The notes beneath the pieces are model-generated. The model had not been told where the DNA came from, did no database searches, and saw nothing but the letters and a program-made list of their open reading frames with translations. This document shows, one piece after another, positions 6,964 to 12,714 of a stretch of 16,391 nt of DNA. Each line of letters opens with the position of its first letter. Position 1 is the stretch's first letter. The position numbers and the translations under genes were made by a program. The stretch comes from an uncultured Lachnospiraceae bacterium (GTDB lineage: Bacteria > Bacillota > Clostridia > Lachnospirales > Lachnospiraceae), in contig URQQ01000086.1 in the NCBI GenBank assembly GCA_900549995.1, positions 1 to 16,391 on the forward strand, read 5' to 3'.

Positions 6964-6980
6964 GTTTCGTAATAACGAAT
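6964..6980. promoter_or_regulatory. Operator O2 overlapping the transcription start
   Basis: The core TTCGT-AATA-ACGAA (6966-6979) is a perfect palindrome with 5-bp arms, starting one base after the -10 box. Binding here would block the promoter. Confidence 0.6.
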
Positions 6981-6987
6981 TATTGAC

Positions 6988-6997
6988 GGAGGGGAGG
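6988..6997 (+). promoter_or_regulatory. Ribosome binding site that fixes the 7004 start
   Basis: GGAGGGGAGG lies 6 nt before ATG 7004. An open frame extends up to ATG 6908, but that ATG is upstream of the promoter -10 box and inside operator O1, so it cannot be the real start. Confidence 0.7.
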
Positions 6998-7003
6998 AAA
7001 ATT

Positions 7004-7420
7004 ATGCATCAGACAGATATAGAACGGTTTGCATTCCTGTATTTGTGCAGCGAAAAAGATAAGGCTATCCTGACAGGAAATGAAAGGATGACTTTTGGGG
7101 ATTTTGACAGGCTGACCTACCTGACTGATTTTTTCGGGTTCAAGCACTATAACTTGGAACTTTGGAATAAGTATGCAGGGCAGTTCCGAGAGCAGTTTGA
7201 AGCACTGATTCATTTTATCAATGATGACTATCCGGAGAAAATGGAATCAACAAGAAGTTATGATGAAGGTTACCGTCTCCATGATATGTGGGTACATGAT
7301 TTCTGCAAAAATGCCCCAAATGAAGCACAGCAGGAATGGCTGTTCCGTCATGCAGAAGAAATCGGGAAAGAAAACGGCTGGGATTTGGAAGGGTATGAAG
7401 AAGCAGGAGAAGAATCATAG
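7004..7420 (+). CDS. Small acidic ICE protein, unknown function, XRE-controlled
   Basis: A 138-aa, acidic, aromatic-rich soluble protein (MHQTDIERFAFLYLCSEKDK; later a Trp/His-rich stretch around LHDMWVHDFCKNAP). No catalytic motif or domain is recognised and no membrane segment is seen. The start is set by the ribosome-binding site 6 nt upstream and by the promoter position. It is a single-gene unit, with its own strong promoter and operators upstream and a terminator starting 7 bp after the stop. Placement opposite an XRE repressor is typical of a tightly regulated ICE or phage early gene; that role is inference. Confidence 0.75.
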   Translation: MHQTDIERFAFLYLCSEKDKAILTGNERMTFGDFDRLTYLTDFFGFKHYNLELWNKYAGQFREQFEALIHFINDDYPEKMESTRSYDEGYRLHDMWVHDFCKNAPNEAQQEWLFRHAEEIGKENGWDLEGYEEAGEES

Positions 7421-7426
7421 AAATTG

Positions 7427-7476
7427 AAAAACAGGCAGATATTTGGCAGACCAGCCAGATATACTGCCTGTTTTTT
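7427..7476 (+). terminator. Rho-independent terminator
   Basis: AAAAACAGGCAG pairs with CTGCCTGTTTTTT. The stem continues inward through ATAT/ATAT and TGGC/GCCA. This is a long, nearly continuous hairpin with a run of six Ts, and the A/T flanks make it bidirectional. Confidence 0.85.
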
Positions 7477-7503
7477 AGTTAAAAGTGGAGGAGGTGAGGG
7501 ACG

Positions 7504-7815
7504 CTGGAGGAAAAAGAAATCAGCGTACACGAATTATTGGCCGCCGCCAGAGAAGCGCAGGGCATTAATTATGTGAAAGGCGATGGAATATTTTGTGAGA
7601 AACGTTTCCGAGAAGACATGACGCATATGATTGAGTTTTTAATTACGGAAGGGCAGTCAGCATTGGGAAGGAAGGGGGAATACTGCAGGAGATTCCTGAC
7701 AGAAGAAGAGTATAGGGATATGCTTGAGCTGGCCGGACAAGGAAAACTTCAGATAAAGAAACATGCAGAGGTGAAAGAATCCGCCCTCCGCTATCTCCCC
7801 ATTCCGGTTCCATAG
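7504..7815 (+). CDS. Hypothetical ICE protein, apparent CTG start
   Basis: A 103-aa soluble protein beginning LEEKEISVHELLAAAREAQG and ending ALRYLPIPVP; no domain is recognised. The frame is closed upstream by TGA 7495-7497. The ribosome-binding site GGAGGAGGTGA (7487-7497) points to CTG 7504 (9 nt from GGAGG) or ACG 7501. The first ordinary start codon is TTG 7537, with no site nearby, which would remove the SVHELLAAA helix. I take CTG as the start. It lies between the terminator of the 7004 gene and the hairpin-rich leader of the ParM-like gene. Confidence 0.6.
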   Translation: MEEKEISVHELLAAAREAQGINYVKGDGIFCEKRFREDMTHMIEFLITEGQSALGRKGEYCRRFLTEEEYRDMLELAGQGKLQIKKHAEVKESALRYLPIPVP

Positions 7816-7953
7816 GGGAAAGGGGGCAAAACAACATAAAGACCACTGGCTGGGAAAAAAGCAGGAGAACCTTTCCCAGCCACGCTTTGGAGCCGGCAGG
7901 GAATCCCAGCAAAGAACCTGCCAGTGTTCCTAAACATAGATGGAAAGGATGTG
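7816..7953 (+). promoter_or_regulatory. Hairpin-rich leader upstream of the ParM-like gene
   Basis: An 11-bp perfect inverted repeat, TGGCTGGGAAA (7847-7857) with TTTCCCAGCCA (7872-7882), is followed by a second GC-rich fold in which CTTTG (7885-7889)/CAAAG (7910-7914) and GGCAGG (7895-7900)/CCTGCC (7917-7922) cannot both form in a simple nested way. There is no T-run, so this is not an ordinary terminator. It could be an mRNA control element or the parC-like centromere expected beside a ParMR pair. Which of these is not decidable here. Confidence 0.45.
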
Positions 7954-8868
7954 ATGCCTATCATTATAGGAATCGATCATGGATATTATGCCGTAAAAGG
8001 GACCCATGTGTGTTTCCCAACGGGACTTACGGCTTACGATTACGAGCCTTATACCATGCAGAATGTCCTTCAGTATCAGGGGACTTATTATGTCTGCGGT
8101 ACGGGGCGGCAGGCGCTCTTAAAGGATAAGACTGTCAATGATAATTACTATCTGCTTACTATGGCAGCCATTGCACAGGAAATCCGCTATAGGAAATGGG
8201 AAAGGAAAACAGAAGTCACCCTCGCAGCCGGTCTTCCCCTTGCCAGCTTTGGCAGGGAGAAGCGGTCATTCAGGGAATATCTGTTCCGCAAAGAGCAGCC
8301 GATTTGTTTCCGGTATGAAAATGAAGACTATAAGATCAGAATAACGGATGTGAAACTGTTCCCCCAAGGCTATTCCGTAGTAGCGCTTCATCCAGAATTC
8401 ATAAACGGTGAGCCATCTGTCCTGCTGATTGATGTAGGAGGGTGGACCGTTGACCTGATGCGGCTTGATAATGCTGTTCCGAATGCGGAGACATGCCGCA
8501 GTCTGGAGTTAGGTGTTATACGGTGCATTGACGAGATTACAGAGCAGGTGCGGAGGAAAACAGGACTCTCGATTACAGATGTTCAGATTGAACGTGTTCT
8601 GGGAGGATTCCCATGTAGCATGGGGAATGTGGCAAAGGAAATCATCCTACGCCACGGAAGGACATATACGGAGCGCATACTGTCTTCAGTGATGGAGGCT
8701 GGATTTGATTTAAAGGCAATACCGTCCGTATTCATAGGCGGGGGAGCGTCCATCATAAAACGCCATGTGGCGCCGCAGGATGGGCTGTGCCGACAGATTT
8801 TCCTAACAGACGTCCATGCCAACGCTGCCGGGTACGAGCGGATTGCAGGGCAGATGGGAGCGCAGTGA
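7954..8868 (+). CDS. parM: ParM/StbA-like actin-type ATPase
   Basis: A 304-aa protein with the hallmarks of the actin/Hsp70 ATPase fold: a phosphate-1 loop IIGIDHGYYAVKG (D8, G10, K15), a phosphate-2 loop LIDVGGWTVDL (D160, G162, G163, D167) and an adenosine loop FIGGGAS (G262-G264). Its length fits plasmid-segregation actins of the ParM/StbA type. Such proteins polymerise to push DNA copies apart; on an ICE this would stabilise the excised circular form. ATG 7954 is chosen because it places the phosphate-1 strand at the N-terminus and follows AAAGG; GTG 7951 is an alternative. It overlaps the next gene by 4 bp (GTGA), so the two are translationally coupled. Confidence 0.85.
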   Translation: MPIIIGIDHGYYAVKGTHVCFPTGLTAYDYEPYTMQNVLQYQGTYYVCGTGRQALLKDKTVNDNYYLLTMAAIAQEIRYRKWERKTEVTLAAGLPLASFGREKRSFREYLFRKEQPICFRYENEDYKIRITDVKLFPQGYSVVALHPEFINGEPSVLLIDVGGWTVDLMRLDNAVPNAETCRSLELGVIRCIDEITEQVRRKTGLSITDVQIERVLGGFPCSMGNVAKEIILRHGRTYTERILSSVMEAGFDLKAIPSVFIGGGASIIKRHVAPQDGLCRQIFLTDVHANAAGYERIAGQMGAQ

Positions 8869-9146
8869 AGCGGCCCGTCTTTTCCTTCCGGCCCGACATG
8901 GGAAATGCGAAGCACAGGCATGCATGGGAAATCCTATCCAGTGTTCCAGCAGGGCAGAAGAATCAGTATCTGGTGCAGGTTATCCTTCAGGCACAGGAGC
9001 AGGGGGAGATGGAGAGGCTCATCCGGAAAACTGTTCGGGAAGAGTTAAAAGGTGTCAGTCCGGAACATCTCAAACCAGCACCATCATCGAAGGAAATCCC
9101 ATCCCAAATGCTGGATTTCCTGTCCCAGCTGGAAAAGGAATTGTAG
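8865..9146 (+). CDS. parR: ParR-like partition adaptor
   Basis: A 93-aa basic protein starting at GTG 8865 within the GTGA overlap with the ParM-like gene, behind GGGAG. The N-terminus KRPVFSFRPDMGNAKHRHAW, then AWEILSSVPAGQKNQYLVQVILQA, looks like a beta strand plus two helices of a ribbon-helix-helix DNA-binding domain. The C-terminal 45 residues are helical and would contact the actin filament, as in ParR proteins. The assignment rests mainly on size, gene order and this layout; sequence identity to known ParR is not something I can measure. A longer frame opens upstream but would overlap the ParM-like gene. Confidence 0.6.
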   Translation: MKRPVFSFRPDMGNAKHRHAWEILSSVPAGQKNQYLVQVILQAQEQGEMERLIRKTVREELKGVSPEHLKPAPSSKEIPSQMLDFLSQLEKEL

Positions 9147-9307
9147 AGGGGGTGGTAACAATGTAGAGATAGTCATCAGGAAACATACATTATTGCATAT
9201 GCTTCGTTTTTGAGTCTTTCAGAGGCCGATATTTGTCAGGTATTGTGGATAGCTTTCCATGCATCTTTGGAGTATGTTGTGTGTAGAAAACGAAAGGAGA
9301 GATGCAT

Positions 9308-9790
9308 ATGTCAGAGATGAAGAACATCTGCGGAAAGATCCCTATAGAGTTACACGAACGGGTCAGGCAGGAAATTGAACTGACAGAGAGCAACACACAG
9401 AAATTTATACTTCAGGTCATTGAGGAACACTTCAGTAAAGGAGAGATGAGGATGAGCATGGAAATGAGGACAGTCGCAGTACAGGTATCAGAAGAACTTT
9501 TTAGCAGGCTGAAAGCGGTTATAACGAAGAAGGGGTGCAAACAGAAAGAATTTTTGCTTACCATCATCGAGCAGGCAATCGAAGCAGAGGAGGCAAAATT
9601 CAGGCAGGAATCGAAAAGCAGACTGCAGTGCAGAAAAATACCGGAAGAAGCAGAAGAAGGTCCGGTAGAGCCGGATACAGAGGAAAGTCAGCCGGAGCAG
9701 GAGGCGACTGCTCAGGAAGAAATAGCGCCAGAGGAACAGCCGGAGGATGAGGAATCCGTGGAGAAAGCCGAAGCCGGATGGCAGGAATAA
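9308..9790 (+). CDS. Tandem ribbon-helix-helix protein with acidic tail
   Basis: A 160-aa protein with two RHH-like units. The first, residues about 5-42 (ICGKIPIELHERVRQEIELT, then a helix), resembles the second, residues about 53-95 (VAVQVSEELFSRLKAVITKK, then KEFLLTIIEQAIEAEEA). Both show an alternating strand followed by two amphipathic helices. RHH domains normally pair as dimers to bind DNA by a beta sheet, so this chain may form the pair within itself. Residues 115-160 are a very acidic Glu/Pro/Gln tail, perhaps a DNA mimic or interaction arm. ATG 9308 lies 8 nt from AAAGGAG; ATG 9302 is only 2 nt away. A regulatory or partition accessory role is inference. Confidence 0.65.
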   Translation: MSEMKNICGKIPIELHERVRQEIELTESNTQKFILQVIEEHFSKGEMRMSMEMRTVAVQVSEELFSRLKAVITKKGCKQKEFLLTIIEQAIEAEEAKFRQESKSRLQCRKIPEEAEEGPVEPDTEESQPEQEATAQEEIAPEEQPEDEESVEKAEAGWQE

Positions 9791-9812
9791 AAGAAACTAA
9801 ATAGCAGATATG

Positions 9813-9848
9813 AAAGAAGCGGTGTGGAGAAATCTATGCCGTTTCTTT
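9813..9848 (+). terminator. Hairpin, possible terminator
   Basis: AAAGAAGCGG pairs with CCGTTTCTTT (one G-T wobble) across a 16-base loop, just after the tandem RHH gene. The T-rich 3' arm is broken by a C, so strength is uncertain. Confidence 0.4.
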
Positions 9849-9872
9849 GTCGTTAATGAGGAGCAATCATAT

Positions 9873-9880
9873 AAAGGAGG
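9873..9880 (+). promoter_or_regulatory. Ribosome binding site without a canonical start codon
   Basis: AAAGGAGG is followed by ATA at 9884 (3 nt away) and by no ATG, GTG or TTG until 9911. The site is strong but the start of the methyltransferase gene is unclear. Confidence 0.6.
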
Positions 9881-9883
9881 TCG

Positions 9884-11086
9884 ATAAACGCAGCCATACG
9901 ATTTTTTGATTTGTTCAGCGGGATCGGAGGATTCCGTGAAGGATTAGCAAGAGCAGGGGGATTTGCCTGTGTGGGACACTGTGAAGCGGACGTCCATGCG
10001 GATAAGAATTACCGGATACTGTTCGATACGGAAGGGGAGTGGTTCTGTAATGATGCAAGAAACATTGACACAGGAGACATGCCAGACTTTGATCTGCTTT
10101 GTGCAGGATTTCCCTGCCAGTCATTTTCAACTGCTGGAAAAAGGGGAGGCTTTGCAGATGCCAGAGGGACGCTCTTCTTTGAAATTACCAGACTGCTTAA
10201 AGACAAGCGGCCTGAGTATTTTCTCCTTGAAAACGTACCCGGACTGCTATCACATGACAAGGGGCGGACGTTTTACACCATCCTTGGTGCACTTTATGAA
10301 CTGGGGTATTGTGTGGAATGGAAAGTGCTTAACAGCAAGGATTTCGGAGTCCCGCAGGCAAGAAAGAGAGTGTATATTGTCGGATATCTTGATGGACGAT
10401 GTGCCGGAAAAATACTTCCTTACCCAGGAGCAAACCCGGCAGCTCCTATACAACTCCTTCCGGGCAGGCAGGGGAGCAGAGTCTACCACCCCGCAGGAGT
10501 GAGCTGTACCCTGACATCAGTAACAGGCGGGATGGGAGGAAAGACCGGATTGTACGAAGTGGGTGTGCCGATTAAGGAAAACACCAAAAAAGGCTATAAG
10601 ATGGCCTATCCTGGCGACAGCATTGACCTTGGATATGCAGGGATAAATACCAGAAGGGGCAGGGTAGGAGAGAAAATTGCCCATACACTGACCACTGGCA
10701 GCTCTCAGGGAACCTTGCATTCGGCAGACCAAAGTGTTCTGGAGAAAATGGGGACAAGAGCTATTTATACCCCAGATAGGGCAAAACCCCGGCAGAAAGG
10801 AAAAGGACACAGAGTAAGAGGGCAGGAGGAACCAATGTTCACGCTCACAACGGTAGACCGGCATGGTGTTATCCATCATGGAAGGATCCGTCGGCTGACA
10901 CCGAGAGAGTGTCTGCGCCTTCAGGGGTATTATGACGGGCAGATTGACCGAATGGAGGCAAATACCTCTGACTGCCAGCTATATAAGCAGGCTGGGAATG
11001 GTGTTACGGTCAACGTGGTAGAAGCCATTGGGAGGCAGCTCTGGGAAACAGACATGGAAGTAAAGAAGGAAAAACAGGAGATTTAG
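9884..11086 (+). CDS. DNA cytosine-5 methyltransferase, orphan
   Basis: About 400 aa, with C5-methyltransferase motifs in order: I DLFSGIGGF (residues 9-17, AdoMet binding), IV FPCQSFS with catalytic Cys 78, VI ENV (E116), VIII QARKR (Q158), then a target-recognition region with three TLT segments (SCTLTSV, AHTLTTG, MFTLTTV), and C-terminal motifs IX/X (RLTPRECLRLQGY, QAGNGVTVNVV). It would methylate cytosine in host or element DNA. No matching endonuclease is next to it, so an anti-restriction or epigenetic role for the ICE is likely. The frame clearly begins before the first TTG (9911), because motif I starts there. AAAGGAGG (9873-9880) lies just ahead of ATA 9884, but no ATG or GTG exists; TTG 9911 would cut into motif I. 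Confidence 0.85.
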   Translation: MNAAIRFFDLFSGIGGFREGLARAGGFACVGHCEADVHADKNYRILFDTEGEWFCNDARNIDTGDMPDFDLLCAGFPCQSFSTAGKRGGFADARGTLFFEITRLLKDKRPEYFLLENVPGLLSHDKGRTFYTILGALYELGYCVEWKVLNSKDFGVPQARKRVYIVGYLDGRCAGKILPYPGANPAAPIQLLPGRQGSRVYHPAGVSCTLTSVTGGMGGKTGLYEVGVPIKENTKKGYKMAYPGDSIDLGYAGINTRRGRVGEKIAHTLTTGSSQGTLHSADQSVLEKMGTRAIYTPDRAKPRQKGKGHRVRGQEEPMFTLTTVDRHGVIHHGRIRRLTPRECLRLQGYYDGQIDRMEANTSDCQLYKQAGNGVTVNVVEAIGRQLWETDMEVKKEKQEI

Positions 11087-11161
11087 ATGGAAAAACAGGA
11101 ATTTGCCACAGGTAAGAAGTCAGTACACATTCTGAAAAGGAAGAAAGGTCGTGACTGCTGA
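11087..11161 (+). CDS. 24-aa basic peptide overlapping the amidoligase start
   Basis: ATG 11087 directly follows the methyltransferase stop (TAG 11084-11086) and has GGAG 6 nt upstream. The 24-residue product begins MEKQEFATGKKSVHIL and ends KRKKGRDC; it is strongly basic with a C-terminal Cys. Its TGA (11159-11161) overlaps the CTG of the amidoligase as CTGA, like the common ATGA coupling overlap. It may be a coupling leader that lets ribosomes restart at CTG. A role as a peptide substrate of the enzyme is only a hypothesis. Confidence 0.5.
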   Translation: MEKQEFATGKKSVHILKRKKGRDC

Positions 11162-12114
11162 TCGATTTAAAAGAACAATACTATGGCACAGAGATTGAAA
11201 TGACCGGGATTACCAGGGAAAAAGCAGCAGGCGCTGTAGCGGAGATGTTCGGAACAACGCCCTATTATATCGGAACTTACTATGATACATGGGGCGTAAA
11301 AGATCCAGAAGGGAAGGAATGGAAATTCACATATGACGGCAGCATTACGTCACAGAGAAGGGAAGGCAATCGCTATGTCTATGCAGGGAAAAAGTATATG
11401 ACGGAGATGGTCAGTCCAAAACTTGAATATTCTGAAATGGAAAAGCTGCAGAGGGTAGTAAGGTGTCTGCGCGGGCATGGCGGAAAAGTGAATGCATCCT
11501 GTGGAATGCATGTCCATGTGGATGCGTCGAACCACACTCCGAGAAGCCTCAAGAATGCCCTGACTATCATGTATGCAAAAGAAGACATTCTCTTTAAGGC
11601 ACTGAAAGTCAATCCCTCCAGAGTAGATGAGTGGTGTAAAAAAGTGCGGGAAAATGTGCTGGCCGATATCCGCAGGATGCCGTCAAATAATATGTCTATG
11701 GAGAAGTTCCGGCAGCTCTGGTACGAAGAACGGAGAAATGGAGGCTGTTCCCACAGCCACTACGACCAGACAAGATATTACGCTTTGAATCTCCATGCAG
11801 TGTTTGACAAAGGAACTGTGGAATGGCGGTGTTTTAACAGTACGCTCCATGCCGGGAAAGTGAGGGCGAACATTACGCTTGCCCTTGCCATTTCCGCACA
11901 GGCCATTAACCAGAAATGTGCCCATATGAGAAAGACAGAGATTTCTGAAAATCCATGCTTTACCTTCCGTACATTTCTGTTGCGGCTGGGGCTGATCGGG
12001 CCAGAATACAAGAATGTCCGGGAACATCTTCTGGCAAATCTGGAGGGTGACCGGGCATGGCGTTATGACAAAAGTAATTATGAGTGCCGGAACAGAAGGG
12101 AAGCGGCACGATAG
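11158..12114 (+). CDS. Amidoligase (glutamine-synthetase-fold COOH-NH2 ligase)
   Basis: About 318 aa. Motifs fit the amidoligase family (Amidoligase_2): YGTEIEMTG at residues 9-17 with metal-binding acids E12/E14, KYMTEMVSP, SCGMHVHVDAS around 114-124 (H118, H120, D122), and VEWRCFNSTLHAGKV around 221-235. Members are thought to join a carboxyl to an amine with ATP, making peptide-like bonds, and are known to occur with cyclotransferase-like partners on mobile DNA. The true start is upstream of ATG 11200, since that ATG would remove the TEIEM motif. CTG 11158, 9 nt after AAAGG, overlaps the stop of the 24-aa peptide; CTG 11155 is an alternative. The substrate is unknown. Confidence 0.8.
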   Translation: MIDLKEQYYGTEIEMTGITREKAAGAVAEMFGTTPYYIGTYYDTWGVKDPEGKEWKFTYDGSITSQRREGNRYVYAGKKYMTEMVSPKLEYSEMEKLQRVVRCLRGHGGKVNASCGMHVHVDASNHTPRSLKNALTIMYAKEDILFKALKVNPSRVDEWCKKVRENVLADIRRMPSNNMSMEKFRQLWYEERRNGGCSHSHYDQTRYYALNLHAVFDKGTVEWRCFNSTLHAGKVRANITLALAISAQAINQKCAHMRKTEISENPCFTFRTFLLRLGLIGPEYKNVREHLLANLEGDRAWRYDKSNYECRNRREAAR

Positions 12115-12126
12115 GAGGTGTTTGAA

Positions 12127-12635
12127 ATAGGAGAGAGGTATTATTTTGCCTATGGAAGCAACATGAATCTGGAACAGATGGAATTCAGGTGTCCGGATGC
12201 TGTTGTAGTAGAGAACGTTCAGCTGGATGATTACCGGCTGGCGTTCTGTGGAAGAAATCCGGGAAATGGGGTCGCAACCATCCTGCCGGAAGAAGGGAGC
12301 CATGTGGATGGGGTGCTTTGGAATATTACCCCACGCTGTGAGAAGAGTCTGGACTATTACGAGGGGTATCCACACTTATACGGGAAAGAAACGATTTCTG
12401 TCCGTAATGAAAAGGGGATACGCCAGAATGTAGCAGTATACGTCATGAATTCCCCTTATAAAGACTGCCCGTCCACCCCCCCTCGGATTTTTATCTGAAG
12501 GGGATACTGGAAGGGTGCAGGCAGAACAAGCTGCCCGTTTTACCAGTTATGGAGGCAGTGCAGCGTACCGAACACGAAATGAATGAACAGAAAAGAAAAG
12601 ACAGGAACCGCAGCGACCGGGGATTGTGCAGATGA
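12127..12635 (+). pseudogene. Gamma-glutamylcyclotransferase-like gene, broken by a C7 frameshift
   Basis: The N-terminal part has the family substrate loop YFAYGSNM (residues 7-13), and Glu 79 in LDYYEGYP fits the catalytic acid. Members cleave gamma-glutamyl peptides or amines to 5-oxoproline, or trim related bonds. After NSPYKDCPSTPP the frame ends early at 12498. One extra C in the C7 tract (12476-12482) would restore a frame reading SDFYLKGILEGCRQNKLPV onwards, ending RNRSDRGLCR at TGA 12633-12635. So the gene is truncated, phase-variable, or mis-sequenced. AGGAGG (12113-12118) sits 8 nt before ATA 12127; the GTG at 12118 overlaps that site. The next in-frame ATG is inside the YGSNM motif. 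It follows the amidoligase by 12 bp, in the known partner order. Confidence 0.75.
12476..12482 (+). repeat. C7 homopolymer at the frameshift point
   Basis: Seven Cs in a row where eight would keep the cyclotransferase frame open. Such tracts can slip during replication and are also a common place for sequencing error. Confidence 0.7.
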
Positions 12636-12661
12636 CCGCAGGGATAAGATTTCCTGCGGTC
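12634..12661 (+). terminator. GC-rich hairpin after the cyclotransferase gene
   Basis: GACCGCAGG and CCTGCGGTC form a perfect 9-bp stem with a 10-base loop, overlapping the restored stop codon. The following TTGCTATAT is only weakly T-rich, so it may be a partial terminator limiting read-through into the adhesin gene. Confidence 0.5.
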
Positions 12662-12680
12662 TTGCTATATAAAAAAGGGT

Positions 12681-12708
12681 CACCCGGTATCAAGCGGGTG
12701 GAAAGGAG
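12681..12708 (+). promoter_or_regulatory. Small hairpin and ribosome binding site before the adhesin
   Basis: CACCCG/CGGGTG (12681-12686, 12695-12700) ends one base before AAAGGAG (12702-12708), which is 6 nt from ATG 12715. The ATG at 12710 is followed at once by an in-frame stop, so 12715 is the start. Confidence 0.55.
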
Positions 12709-12714
12709 CATGAT

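Noticed and set aside
6908..7003. N-terminal extension of the 7004 gene starting at ATG 6908
   Set aside because: It would begin upstream of the promoter -10 box and inside operator O1; the ribosome-binding site points to ATG 7004.
11683..12375. Minus-strand 230-aa open frame opposite the amidoligase and cyclotransferase
   Set aside because: The plus strand carries clear family motifs over the whole span; the antisense frame is long only because of codon bias.
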